Positions 35,825 to 43,235 of a stretch of DNA of 44,186 nt are shown piece after piece. Made by a program: the position numbers and the translations under genes. Source of the stretch: an uncultured Acidobacteriota bacterium. GTDB lineage: Bacteria; Acidobacteriota; UBA6911; RPQK01; JAJDTT01. The DNA lies in NCBI GenBank assembly GCA_951812665.1, contig CATOST010000004.1, positions 1 to 44,186 of the forward strand, given 5' to 3'. Numbering within the stretch: the stretch's first letter is position 1; each line of letters begins with the position of its first letter. The notes under the pieces are model-generated. The model did no database searches. It had not been told where the DNA came from and saw only the letters and a list, made by a program, of their open reading frames with translations.

Positions 35825-36625
35825 ATGGCCAGATATCCGGAAATCGAGGGAAACACCGCGTTGGTCACCGGGGCCGGACGCAGCATCGGCCGGGCCATCG
35901 CCATGCGCCTTGCCCGGGAAGGGGCGCAGGTGGCGGTGGCGGACATTGATCGGGACGGCGCCGAGTCCGTGGCGGCGGAGATTCGTACGGCGGGCGGGGA
36001 GTCGGTCGGTCTGCAGGCGGACGTGACGTGCTCCGGCGACGTCGACGCCATGATCGCTGCGACGGTGGAAGCCTTCGGCAAGCTGGACATCCTGGTGGCC
36101 AATGCCGGGATCGGCATCGTCGCACGCCTGATCGACACGGACGAAGCAAGCTGGGACCGCCTGATGGCCGTCAATGCCAAGGGGGTCTTCCTCTGTTGCA
36201 CGGCTGCGGGCCGGCAGATGATCCGGCAGGGCCATGGGGGACGCATTGTCATCAATGCCTCGGGAGCCGGAAAGATCGCGCCGGGGAAGAACACGCCGCT
36301 GGGCGCCTACGCCGCCAGCAAGCACGCGGCGATCGGGTTCGGGAAGCAACTGGGCCTGGAGCTGTCCGACCACCAGATCCTGGTCAACAGCATCTGCGGC
36401 GGCATCATCGATACGCCCATGTGGGATTTGATCGACCGTGAGACTGCCAAGATCCTGGACGTTCCCGAGGGATCGATCAAAGCGGGGGCCGTGGACAGCA
36501 TCCCACTGGGCAGAATTCAGCAACCGGAGGACATGGCCAACGTGGTGGCGTTCCTCTGCTCCGACGATGCCGGCTACATTACTTCCAGCGCGATGAATGT
36601 CGAGGGCGGGTTGCTGCCTTACTAG
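35825..36625 (+). CDS. Short-chain dehydrogenase/reductase (SDR)
   Basis: A 266-residue NAD(P)-dependent oxidoreductase. The cofactor motif TGAGRSIG is at 15-22, the structural NAG motif is in VANAGIGIVARL, and the catalytic Ser146 (INASGAG), Tyr162 and Lys166 (YAASK) are present. The C-terminal GYITSSAMNVEGGLLPY is the normal family end. It follows the VOC gene. The last 36 codons are duplicated about 2 kb downstream (38566-38673), and an ATPase gene begins two bases after this gene's stop codon, so the gene looks like the insertion target of the ATPase cassette and remains full length. Confidence 0.93.
   Translation: MARYPEIEGNTALVTGAGRSIGRAIAMRLAREGAQVAVADIDRDGAESVAAEIRTAGGESVGLQADVTCSGDVDAMIAATVEAFGKLDILVANAGIGIVARLIDTDEASWDRLMAVNAKGVFLCCTAAGRQMIRQGHGGRIVINASGAGKIAPGKNTPLGAYAASKHAAIGFGKQLGLELSDHQILVNSICGGIIDTPMWDLIDRETAKILDVPEGSIKAGAVDSIPLGRIQQPEDMANVVAFLCSDDAGYITSSAMNVEGGLLPY
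36518..36625 (+). repeat. Left copy of a 108-bp direct repeat (3' end of the SDR gene)
   Basis: The final 36 codons of the SDR gene, including the stop, match 38566-38673 with 10 differences and no gap: seven synonymous changes, one Gln-to-Lys change, and the two bases that differ between the stop codons TAG and TGA. It bounds the ATPase cassette on the left. Confidence 0.9.
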
Positions 36626-36627
36626 CG

Positions 36628-37887
36628 ATGATCACGATCATCGAAGCTCTGAATTACCGTTGCCTGCGGTATGTTTCCAAACCCCTCGACTCTTTTCATG
36701 TTCTGGTTGGCCCCAACGCATCGGGCAAGTCGACGTTTCTGGACGTCGTGGCATTCCTGCAGGAGATCGTGTCCGATGGTCTCGAGGACGCTCTGTCGAA
36801 CCGGGCGTCAAACCCTGAAGAGCTGCTTTTTCGAAGGCAGGGCGAAGCCTTCGAGTTGGCGATCGAGGCCCGAATTCCTGACGACATTCGTTGTAAGACG
36901 GCGAGAGAGGAATTGGACACGGCAAGGTATGAAGTCGCCATCGGATTCGACGAAACCCAACGCCGCTTTGAGTTCAAGTCCGAAACATTTCGGCTGAAAA
37001 AGGCTGGTTTCGTCAGGCCACAGCGACTACACCTTTTCCCCTTGCCGTCAGCACCTCCCCGTTCGCTGTTGACTCCAAAGGGTCGACGTCAGGAAAGGCT
37101 CGTGATTTCGAAGGTGCCTGGGGAAAACGACAACTTTTACAGCGAAATCTATGCCAGCCCGGGAAAAGGCTGGGCACCTTCCTTCAAACTGGGATCACAC
37201 AGATCCGCGCTGGGAAACCTCCCCGCGGATGAAAAATCGTTCCCTGTGGCCACTTGGTTCCGAGAGCTGCTGAATACCGGGATTCAACGGTTCTTCCTCG
37301 ACAGCCTTGAGATCAAACGCCCGAGCCCTCCCCAGAAGGTCAAGGGTTTTCTGCCGGATGGCTCCAATCTACCTTGGGTGATCGCCCACTTGAGGGAACA
37401 AGATCCCGAACGTTACGAGTCCTGGATCTCTCATCTTCAGACTGCCCTCGGCGACCTGAGGGAAATCACGACCGTGCAACGACCCGAAGACAAACACTGC
37501 TACATGGTTTTCCGATATGAAGGGGGAGTGGCAGTGCCTTCCTGGCTTGTTTCCGACGGCACGCTTCGACTGGCCGCGCTCACCTTACCTGCCTACCTCA
37601 CCAACATACGGGGAGTCTATCTGATCGAAGAGCCTGAGAACGGAATCCATCCGGGTGCGATTTCGACGGTCTACGATTCCCTTTCATCCGTGTACGGAGC
37701 ACAGGTCCTGCTCGCTACTCACTCCACGGTCATTTTGAACGCCGCCCGGCCATGTGACGTGCTGTGTTTCGCTAAGGACGAAGCCGGATCAACGGACATC
37801 GTTTTGGGAACCGAACATCCACGACTCCGAAAGTGGCACAGAAAAGCTAGTCTCGGCACGTTGCTCACATCGGGGATCTTGGGGTGA
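36628..37887 (+). CDS. AAA-family ATPase (AAA_21), predicted defence ATPase
   Basis: A 419-residue ABC-type/SMC-like ATPase. Walker A GPNASGKST is at 28-36 in the N-terminal strand region that follows the usual EALNYRCLR opening; the signature-like SDGTLRLAAL is at 309-318; Walker B YLIEEPENGIHP at 331-342; and the switch histidine in LLATHSTVIL at 361-370. No TOPRIM domain is fused, unlike OLD proteins; a partner overlaps its end by 4 bp. The ATG is two bases after the SDR stop and lacks a strong ribosome site, so it seems to depend on coupling with the SDR. The pair resembles AAA ATPase plus small-protein pairs listed among defence systems; a link to the MADS-associated MAD3/MAD4 proteins comes to mind but is not verified. 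Confidence 0.88.
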   Translation: MITIIEALNYRCLRYVSKPLDSFHVLVGPNASGKSTFLDVVAFLQEIVSDGLEDALSNRASNPEELLFRRQGEAFELAIEARIPDDIRCKTAREELDTARYEVAIGFDETQRRFEFKSETFRLKKAGFVRPQRLHLFPLPSAPPRSLLTPKGRRQERLVISKVPGENDNFYSEIYASPGKGWAPSFKLGSHRSALGNLPADEKSFPVATWFRELLNTGIQRFFLDSLEIKRPSPPQKVKGFLPDGSNLPWVIAHLREQDPERYESWISHLQTALGDLREITTVQRPEDKHCYMVFRYEGGVAVPSWLVSDGTLRLAALTLPAYLTNIRGVYLIEEPENGIHPGAISTVYDSLSSVYGAQVLLATHSTVILNAARPCDVLCFAKDEAGSTDIVLGTEHPRLRKWHRKASLGTLLTSGILG

Positions 37888-38492
37888 AGGAGCTCGTCGT
37901 CCTTGCCGCCGACAAGGACCTGCAGTTCGCGTTGGAGGGGTTGCTGGCGAGATCTGAGGCATTGGGTATCCAACCTATCGAAAAAGACATTTTCGTGGAG
38001 CCGGAGCACGACCCCGGGTGTGCGCTGCGAGGCGTCGAGTTCCTCAGGCCATTTGCAAACCAGTACCGCCACGGACACCTCATATTCGATCATGAAGGCA
38101 GCGGCCGGGAGGGGCATGCACGGAAGCAGCTACAAGATGACCTCAACCGAGCGTTCGCCCGCTTCTGGGGTGAGCACAGAGCTTGTGCCATCGTGATAGC
38201 TCCGGAGCTGGAGGCATGGGTGTGGAGCACATCGCCGCACGTGGCCGAGATTGCCGGTTGGGGAAGCCGGCACAGCAGGCTTCGTCGCTGGTTGGTCCAA
38301 CAACGATGGTTGGGGAGAGACGAGATCAAGCCCGCTCGGCCCTAGGAAGCGTTTCAGGCGGCACTGCGCCAAGCCCGACAACCGCGGAGCGCGTCCTTGT
38401 ATCGACAGCTTGCCGAGCGTGTTTCTTTGCAAGATTGTGAGGACGAGGCGTTCCGTGAATTCAGGGACGTGTTGAGAACCTGGTTTTCCTGA
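37884..38492 (+). pseudogene. Small partner of the ATPase, interrupted by in-frame TAG
   Basis: The ATG overlaps the ATPase stop. Translation gives 153 residues (MKELVVLAADKDLQFALEGL, then GHLIFDHEGSGREGH, then CAIVIAPELEAWVWS) before TAG at 38343-38345. Reading through in the same frame adds 48 residues, EAFQAALRQARQPRSASLYR to the end FRDVLRTWFS, which continue the pattern of the protein and end at TGA 38490-38492. The whole would be about 202 residues with one substitution (for example AAG to TAG). The DHEGSG and PELEAW motifs suggest a TOPRIM-like or nuclease-like fold, unproven. Whether the stop is a mutation, a sequence error or read-through cannot be told here. Confidence 0.7.
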
Positions 38493-38524
38493 CCGGAAGA
38501 TCGCCGAAAGGAACCGGGAGAGAG

Positions 38525-38554
38525 CAGGGCTTGCTGTCGGCAGCGCCCTGTTTT
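38525..38554 (+). terminator. Intrinsic terminator after the ATPase cassette
   Basis: CAGGGC (38525-38530) pairs with GCCCTG (38545-38550); inside, GCTG and CAGC pair around a TCGG tetraloop, with a two-base bulge. TTTT follows at 38551-38554. It lies 33 bp after the partner gene, so the cassette brings its own terminator. Confidence 0.7.
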
Positions 38555-38565
38555 CGGTGCCTGCC

Positions 38566-38673
38566 CAGAAACCGGAGGACATGGCCAACGTGGTGGCGTT
38601 CCTCTGCTCCGACGACGCCGGCTACATTACGTCGAGCGCCATGAACGTCGAGGGCGGGTTGCTGCCATATTGA
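38566..38673 (+). pseudogene. Displaced 3' end of an SDR gene (right copy of the direct repeat)
   Basis: Thirty-six codons ending TGA that encode the same C-terminus as the full SDR (PEDMANVVAFLCSDDAGYIT and onward to GGLLPY), with only one amino-acid change. No start or upstream SDR sequence accompanies it; similarity begins abruptly at 38566, 12 bp after the terminator. Seven synonymous differences show that it evolved as coding sequence in a functional gene before being cut off. Confidence 0.85.
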
Positions 38674-38703
38674 GCGTTTTGGGAAACCTGTCGGGGACTG
38701 GGA

Positions 38704-38720
38704 GGGGACTTTTAGTCCCC
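38704..38720. repeat. Perfect hairpin after the SDR fragment
   Basis: GGGGACT (38704-38710), TTT, AGTCCCC (38714-38720). No T-run follows. It resembles small dispersed palindromes rather than a terminator. Confidence 0.55.
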
Positions 38721-38781
38721 CATTCCTCAGGTGCTCATTCCGCCTTGGATCCGTTGGCTCGGTGGGCTGTGGTTACTCTGG

Positions 38782-38834
38782 AGTTCGGCGACAAGAAAGT
38801 CGCCGTTCCCAGTCGGCGGCAAGAAAGTCGCTCC
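38782..38834. repeat. Palindromic repeat family 2, two tandem units
   Basis: Unit one: CGGCGAC (38786-38792), loop AAGAAA, GTCGCCG (38799-38805). Unit two begins AGTCGGCGGCAAGAAAGTCG at 38811 with stem GCGGC/GTCGC. Both lie just downstream of the ABC ATPase stop on the opposite strand. A related unit sits at 40636-40659. Confidence 0.7.
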
Positions 38835-38840
38835 CGTCGA

Positions 38841-39593
38841 TCAGGCGAGCAGATCGGCCAGGTCGGCGGCGCTCACTTCACCCCGGTGCACGACCGTCTT
38901 GAGACGGCCCCGCTCGAGGACGGCGATCCGGTCGGCGACGGGGACTACGTGGTTCATGTTGTGGTCGATGTAGAGGATGCCGAGTCCCCGCGTCCGGGCC
39001 TGGTCGATCGTGTCGTGAACGCGGCGCACTTCGCGAACGGAGAGGGATGCCACTGGTTCGTCCAGGATCAATAGCCGCGATTCGAAGTGGACCGCCCGCG
39101 CGATGGCCAGGGTCTGACGCTCTCCTCCCGAGAGTGAGGCCGCCAACTGGTCCGGCGAATGGACACTCTCCAGGCCGAAATCACGGAGCCGTTCGAGACA
39201 GATGCTTCTCATGGCGCTCCGGTCCAGGACTCTCAAGCCGAGAGACTTCCTCCTCATTTCCTGACCCAGGAAGAAATTCCGCCACAGGCTCAGTTGGCCG
39301 ATGATGGCCAGATCCTGATAGACGGTCTCGATCCCGCACCGGCGGGCTTCCCGGGGGGATGCAAATCGGACCTCCCGGCCCCCCACGACCAGTCTTCCCG
39401 AGGTCGGCATCAGATAACCGCTGACGATCTTGACCAGCGTGGACTTGCCGGCCCCGTTGTCTCCGACCAGTGCCACCACTTCCCCGGCGCCCAGGCTGAG
39501 AGTGACGTTTCCCAGCACCTCCACTTCGCCGTAGGCCTTTGAGACCTGCATCAACTCCACGACCGATTGCCGCGACTCCACGAGCGTGTTCAC
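38841..39593 (-). CDS. Sugar-type ABC importer, ATP-binding protein
   Basis: A 250-residue ATPase with one nucleotide-binding domain. Walker A GDNGAGKST, signature LSGGERQ, Walker B LLILDEP and switch histidine in ILYIDHN are all present, and the sequence is of the ribose/xylose (RbsA/XylG) type, although those usually have two fused domains. The GTG start (39591-39593) overlaps the permease stop as GTGA; the frame is open further upstream but that portion lies inside the permease gene. Two copies would form the engine of the importer. Confidence 0.93.
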   Translation of the reverse strand: MNTLVESRQSVVELMQVSKAYGEVEVLGNVTLSLGAGEVVALVGDNGAGKSTLVKIVSGYLMPTSGRLVVGGREVRFASPREARRCGIETVYQDLAIIGQLSLWRNFFLGQEMRRKSLGLRVLDRSAMRSICLERLRDFGLESVHSPDQLAASLSGGERQTLAIARAVHFESRLLILDEPVASLSVREVRRVHDTIDQARTRGLGILYIDHNMNHVVPVADRIAVLERGRLKTVVHRGEVSAADLADLLA

Positions 39594-40561
39594 GAGCTGT
39601 TCCCACCCCCGCGGCGTATCGACTCGGCCCGGGCATTGATCAACGCCACGACCAACAGTAGGACGCCGATCAGCCCCGTGTAGTATTCTCCCCGGGTCCC
39701 CACCAGGATCAATCCGGTCTTGAGCGCGCCCAGGATCAAGGTCCCCAGCAGCGTTCCCAGAATGGTTCCGCGAACGCCGAAAAGAGAGGTGCCCCCCATG
39801 ACCACGGCCACGATGGCCAGCAGGTTGTAGTTTTCGCCCGAACTCACGCCGGACGACCCGAAATCCGCCAGTTGAAGACAGCCAGCCAATCCTGCCAGCC
39901 CCGCGCACAGGGCAAAATTGGTCAGCTTGACTCTGGCGACGGGCACACCCATGGCTCGGGCCACGCTTCCACCCGCGTGCCCGGCGGCCCGGGTCCAGTT
40001 TCCGTAACCAATACGCTCCAGGACGAACCAGAGAATGGCCGCCGCGGACAACATCCAGAGAAAGGGGGCGCCAACGGGCGTGGCCGGCACGTCCTCTCCC
40101 ATGAAGCGGATCAGCGGACTCTCCAAGCCATAGAGCTGAACCGGATAGCCGCCGGCCAGGATCCGATTCAGGCTGGTGACGGCGAACAACATCCCCAGGG
40201 TCACGATCAACGAAGGGATCCGAGCCAGCGTGGTCAGCAGACCGTTGATCAGACCCACCAGCAGCACGGCCGCCAGCGCCAACCCAAGGGCAGCCGCCGC
40301 CGGCCAGTCCAGATCGGTCATCAGACGGCCCATGACGATGGGCGCCAAGGCGAAGGTCTGTGAGACGGAGAGATCGAACTCCCCGCTGATCATGAGCAGA
40401 GTCACGCCCAAGGCCACCATGCCCAGCGAGGCCGAGAGAGCGGCCAGAGCGCTCAACTGGGGGAAGGTCAGGAAGTTGCCGCCCGAGAGGATCTCAAACA
40501 GGAGTCCCAAAGCCAGCAAGCCCACGAGGGGACCCGACTCGGGTCGCCGGAGGCCCCGCAC
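39590..40561 (-). CDS. Sugar-type ABC importer, permease
   Basis: About 323 residues with eight to ten membrane segments, of the BPD_transp_2 (RbsC-like) family; GGTSLFGVRGTILGTLLG is the conserved cytoplasmic loop. Segments such as SLGMVALGVTLLMISGEFDL and IPSLIVTLGMLFAVTSLNRI match family features. The start is not fixed: GTG 40559-40561 (VRGLRRPESGP) is used, with TTG candidates a few codons upstream; the open frame to 40708 runs through repeat DNA. The binding-protein gene lies 230 bp upstream, separated by palindromic repeats. Confidence 0.88.
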   Translation of the reverse strand: MRGLRRPESGPLVGLLALGLLFEILSGGNFLTFPQLSALAALSASLGMVALGVTLLMISGEFDLSVSQTFALAPIVMGRLMTDLDWPAAAALGLALAAVLLVGLINGLLTTLARIPSLIVTLGMLFAVTSLNRILAGGYPVQLYGLESPLIRFMGEDVPATPVGAPFLWMLSAAAILWFVLERIGYGNWTRAAGHAGGSVARAMGVPVARVKLTNFALCAGLAGLAGCLQLADFGSSGVSSGENYNLLAIVAVVMGGTSLFGVRGTILGTLLGTLILGALKTGLILVGTRGEYYTGLIGVLLLVVALINARAESIRRGGGNSS

Positions 40562-40635
40562 CAAGAGTCTGCTCGCTCCCTGCAATCCCCAATTCCCTAA
40601 CCCAGCATAGCCGGAACCGAAATTTCTTCGCCGAA

Positions 40636-40659
40636 GCGACGGCTTTCCAGCCGCCGACT
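40636..40659. repeat. Palindromic repeat family 2, third unit (opposite orientation)
   Basis: On the minus strand this reads AGTCGGCGGCTGGAAAGCCG, sharing its first ten bases and the AAAG/CG pattern with the unit at 38811. Stem CGACGGCT/AGCCGCCG has one mismatch. Confidence 0.55.
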
Positions 40660-40690
40660 CCCCGTCTGGGCCTGTCGTGCTCCGCTTTGG

Positions 40691-40723
40691 ACCGAAGAGG
40701 GCGCCCACAAGGGGCGCCCCTAC
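40691..40723. repeat. Palindromic repeat family 1, copy C1
   Basis: Identical over the 33-base core to copy A at 15557: perfect stem GGGCGCCC/GGGCGCCC with ACAAG loop, in the gap between the binding-protein and permease genes. Confidence 0.85.
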
Positions 40724-40746
40724 AGAATGTTCTTCGTCCGCTTTCG

Positions 40747-40779
40747 ATCGAAGAGGGCACCCACAAGAGGTGCCCCTAC
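40747..40779. repeat. Palindromic repeat family 1, copy C2
   Basis: Stem GGGCACC (40755-40761) and GGTGCCC (40769-40775). Compared with copy C1, 24 bp away, a G-C pair of the stem is changed to A-T with both sides altered together, so pairing is kept. Confidence 0.85.
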
Positions 40780-40791
40780 CGATTATTATTG

Positions 40792-41835
40792 CTATCCCAG
40801 GACGCCCCGATTGAACAGATCTTCCACCTGGTCGATGTTGGATCGGTCCACGAGCAGCCGGCCCGGGTCGACGAACGGCGTTTCAAGGATTCCGCGTCTG
40901 AGCTTGAGGTAGAGGGCGACCACCGCATAGTAGGCTTGGAGGTACGGCTGCTGGCTCAGGGTCAGGGTCAGAGCCCCTTCCTTCACGCTCCGGATGGTGA
41001 CCGCATCCAGGTTCCAACTCAGCACCGGGATGTCGAGTCCCACGTCCGCCTTGGCTCGCGCCGCCGCCGATCCCGTCAGCGAATCCCAGCAGACGATGCC
41101 GCGGGTCTCCGGGTGCGCCGTTAGGTAGACCTTCATCAGCTGAAAGTTCTGGGCCGGGTCCAATCCCACCGGAAACAGCTCGATCCGCTCCCGGGTCCAT
41201 CCCGCTTCCGCAAACACCTTGAGATAGGCGTTCTGGATGACCAGGTGCTCCGGAGAGTCGGGGAGTCCGTTGAACAGGACCAGGGGATCGTCGGGCGTCA
41301 GATGTTCGAGAAACGCTTCCCCGCTGCGGCGGGCGGCCTCCATCTTGTCCAGGCCGACGGCCGTCTCCGACAGCCGTACGATTCTAGGGTCTCCGGAATC
41401 GAACCCCTGGAAGTTGTTGAAGAACTGGATGGCGATGCCCCGATCCAGGGCCAGCCGAGTGACCTCTTCGAACTCCCGGCCCCGGTAGTCGATGGCGATG
41501 CCGTCCGGAGACCTGGCGATCACTCCCTGGATCAGCGCGCTGATGTTGGCCAGACTGAACTCCTCGGGCGCGGCGTAGGTGACGGCCATCCCGGCCAGAT
41601 CCTGGGCGGCGGCTCGGGCGCCCCGGCCGATCAGGTCCCAGAAGGGGTTGTTCAGCACCGCTCCGACGAAGGAGATGCGGATCTCTTTCCGGTGGCCGTC
41701 AGGCTCGGCCCGGTTGCAGGCGGAAACCAGCGCGGCCGCCGAGGCGGACCCGCCCAGCAGCAGGTCTCGGCGCCTGAACCGGTCTCCGGATCGAGGTGGG
41801 GAGATCCGAGCAAACGGGATTTCGGACCGGCTCAG
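40792..41835 (-). CDS. Sugar-type ABC importer, periplasmic binding protein
   Basis: About 347 residues. The N-terminus combines a twin-arginine-like and lipoprotein signal, RRRDLLLGGSASAAALVSAC, with a lipobox ending in Cys. The Peripla_BP_4 fold follows: IRISFVGAVLNNPFWDLIG, IQGVIARSPDGIAIDY, GIAIQFFNNF and GIVCWDSLTGSAAA. No ATG, GTG or TTG is available at the right place; a CTG at 41833-41835 overlapping the DUF1501 stop is used provisionally. Ligand is probably a sugar or sugar-like compound; it is the first gene of the importer and follows the DUF1501 gene. Confidence 0.85.
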   Translation of the reverse strand: MSRSEIPFARISPPRSGDRFRRRDLLLGGSASAAALVSACNRAEPDGHRKEIRISFVGAVLNNPFWDLIGRGARAAAQDLAGMAVTYAAPEEFSLANISALIQGVIARSPDGIAIDYRGREFEEVTRLALDRGIAIQFFNNFQGFDSGDPRIVRLSETAVGLDKMEAARRSGEAFLEHLTPDDPLVLFNGLPDSPEHLVIQNAYLKVFAEAGWTRERIELFPVGLDPAQNFQLMKVYLTAHPETRGIVCWDSLTGSAAARAKADVGLDIPVLSWNLDAVTIRSVKEGALTLTLSQQPYLQAYYAVVALYLKLRRGILETPFVDPGRLLVDRSNIDQVEDLFNRGVLG

Positions 41836-43184
41836 ACCAACTCCTTGAGGGGCACTCCGGTCATGTCGTCGATGGAGTTGGCAATCTTGACGGGGCGGCC
41901 CGTGGGACTCATCAATTCCTTGTTCCAGTCGATCCCCAGGGCCTTGTAGATGGTGGCGTGCAGGTCTCCCATGGTGACCATGCGCTCGGCCACGTACCCG
42001 CCGCGTTCGTCGCTGGCTCCGACCACCTGACCCCCGCGGATGCCTCCGCCGCCCAGGGCCAGGGACCAGCACTCGGGCCAGTGGTCGCGTCCGTTGTTCG
42101 GATTCAGGTGGGGAGTCCGGCCGAACTCGCCCATCACCAGGACCACGGTCGTCTCCAGGAGGCCTCTCTGGTGCAGGTCCTCCATCAGGGTCGAGAGAGC
42201 CCGATCCAAAGGAGGCACCAACTCATCCCGGTGCTTGGCGTCGTTGTCGCCATGCGTGTCCCAGACATTGTGACTGTAGCCGTTGGCGGTGACGAAGCGG
42301 CTGCCGGCTTCCACCAGCCGCCGGGCCAGCAGGACGCTCTGCCCGAACTTGTGCTTCCCGTAGGCCTCTTTCATCTTTTCCGACTCTGCAGAGAGATCGA
42401 AGGCTTCCCGAACCTGGGGAGACAGGATCATTTGCAGAGCTTGTTCGCGAAAGCCGTCCATGTTGGAGAACTCGGCCAATTCCACCTTCCGGCGATAGTG
42501 ACGATCCACGATCTTCAGAAAGGAACTGCGGTTCTCCAGGCTCTCCACCGGAAAGGACTGGGGCAGGACCAGATCGGTGACGTCGATCCCCTTCTCTCCC
42601 CGGTCCGCCAGGATCATGGGATCGTAGTCGGCGCCCAGGAATGCGGAACGAAACAGGTCGTTGTAGCGCTTGGCATCGGCCGAATCCCAGCCGGGACAGA
42701 GGACGTGGGGCGGCACCTCGCCCCGGCGTCCCAGTTCCTTGGTAATGATGGAAGGGAAGCTGGGAAACTTGTCGGCGGCGTTGGGGCGGTGCCCTGTGAG
42801 GACATAGTGGTGTCCCTGAGGGTGATTGTTCTCCTCGGTGTGCATGGACCGAATGATGGAGAGCTTGTCCATGTGCCGGGCGGTCAAGGGGAGGATCTCC
42901 GAGACCTGGATGCCGTCGACATTGGTGGCGATGGGTCTGAAGGCGCTGTTGGTGGGTTTAGGGTCCCAGGTGTCCATTTGACTGGGACCACCCCCCAGCC
43001 AGAGCAGGATGCAGGCCTCCGCCTTCTGGGCACGAGCCGCCGGTGCGGATGGGCCCGCCATCAGGCTTTCCCACTGCAGAACCTGGCTCAAGCTGAGGCC
43101 GAGTGCGCCCACCGAGCCCACCCGCAGGAAATCCCGCCTACCCAGTTCCTCTTCGGTACAGGTCAGACAACCGACTTTCTTCAT
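41832..43184 (-). CDS. DUF1501 (sulfatase-like) Tat protein
   Basis: A 450-residue exported protein with an N-terminal twin-arginine signal (GRRDFLRVGSVGALGLSLSQ). The fold is that of the DUF1501 family, with WLGGGPSQMDTWDPK near the start, LLPLTARHMDKLSIIRSMHT-like residues and a later VVLVMGEFGRTPHLNP. DUF1501 is related to alkaline-phosphatase/sulfatase enzymes, but substrate is unknown. Genes of this type are usually found beside a DUF1549/DUF1553 protein, as here (51 bp upstream). Likely acts on polysaccharide-derived or other large substrates in the periplasm. Confidence 0.93.
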   Translation of the reverse strand: MKKVGCLTCTEEELGRRDFLRVGSVGALGLSLSQVLQWESLMAGPSAPAARAQKAEACILLWLGGGPSQMDTWDPKPTNSAFRPIATNVDGIQVSEILPLTARHMDKLSIIRSMHTEENNHPQGHHYVLTGHRPNAADKFPSFPSIITKELGRRGEVPPHVLCPGWDSADAKRYNDLFRSAFLGADYDPMILADRGEKGIDVTDLVLPQSFPVESLENRSSFLKIVDRHYRRKVELAEFSNMDGFREQALQMILSPQVREAFDLSAESEKMKEAYGKHKFGQSVLLARRLVEAGSRFVTANGYSHNVWDTHGDNDAKHRDELVPPLDRALSTLMEDLHQRGLLETTVVLVMGEFGRTPHLNPNNGRDHWPECWSLALGGGGIRGGQVVGASDERGGYVAERMVTMGDLHATIYKALGIDWNKELMSPTGRPVKIANSIDDMTGVPLKELV

Positions 43185-43235
43185 CCGACTCTAAAACCTC
43201 CACAACCCTGAGCCCAGGACGGGCTCGAGGTTCCG

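Noticed and set aside
36628..37887. The ATPase as an OLD-family nuclease
   Set aside because: No fused TOPRIM domain follows the ATPase core, and the protein ends after 419 residues.
38704..38720. GGGGACT/AGTCCCC hairpin as a transcription terminator
   Set aside because: No T-run follows and a good terminator already lies at 38525-38554; it fits better as a dispersed palindrome.
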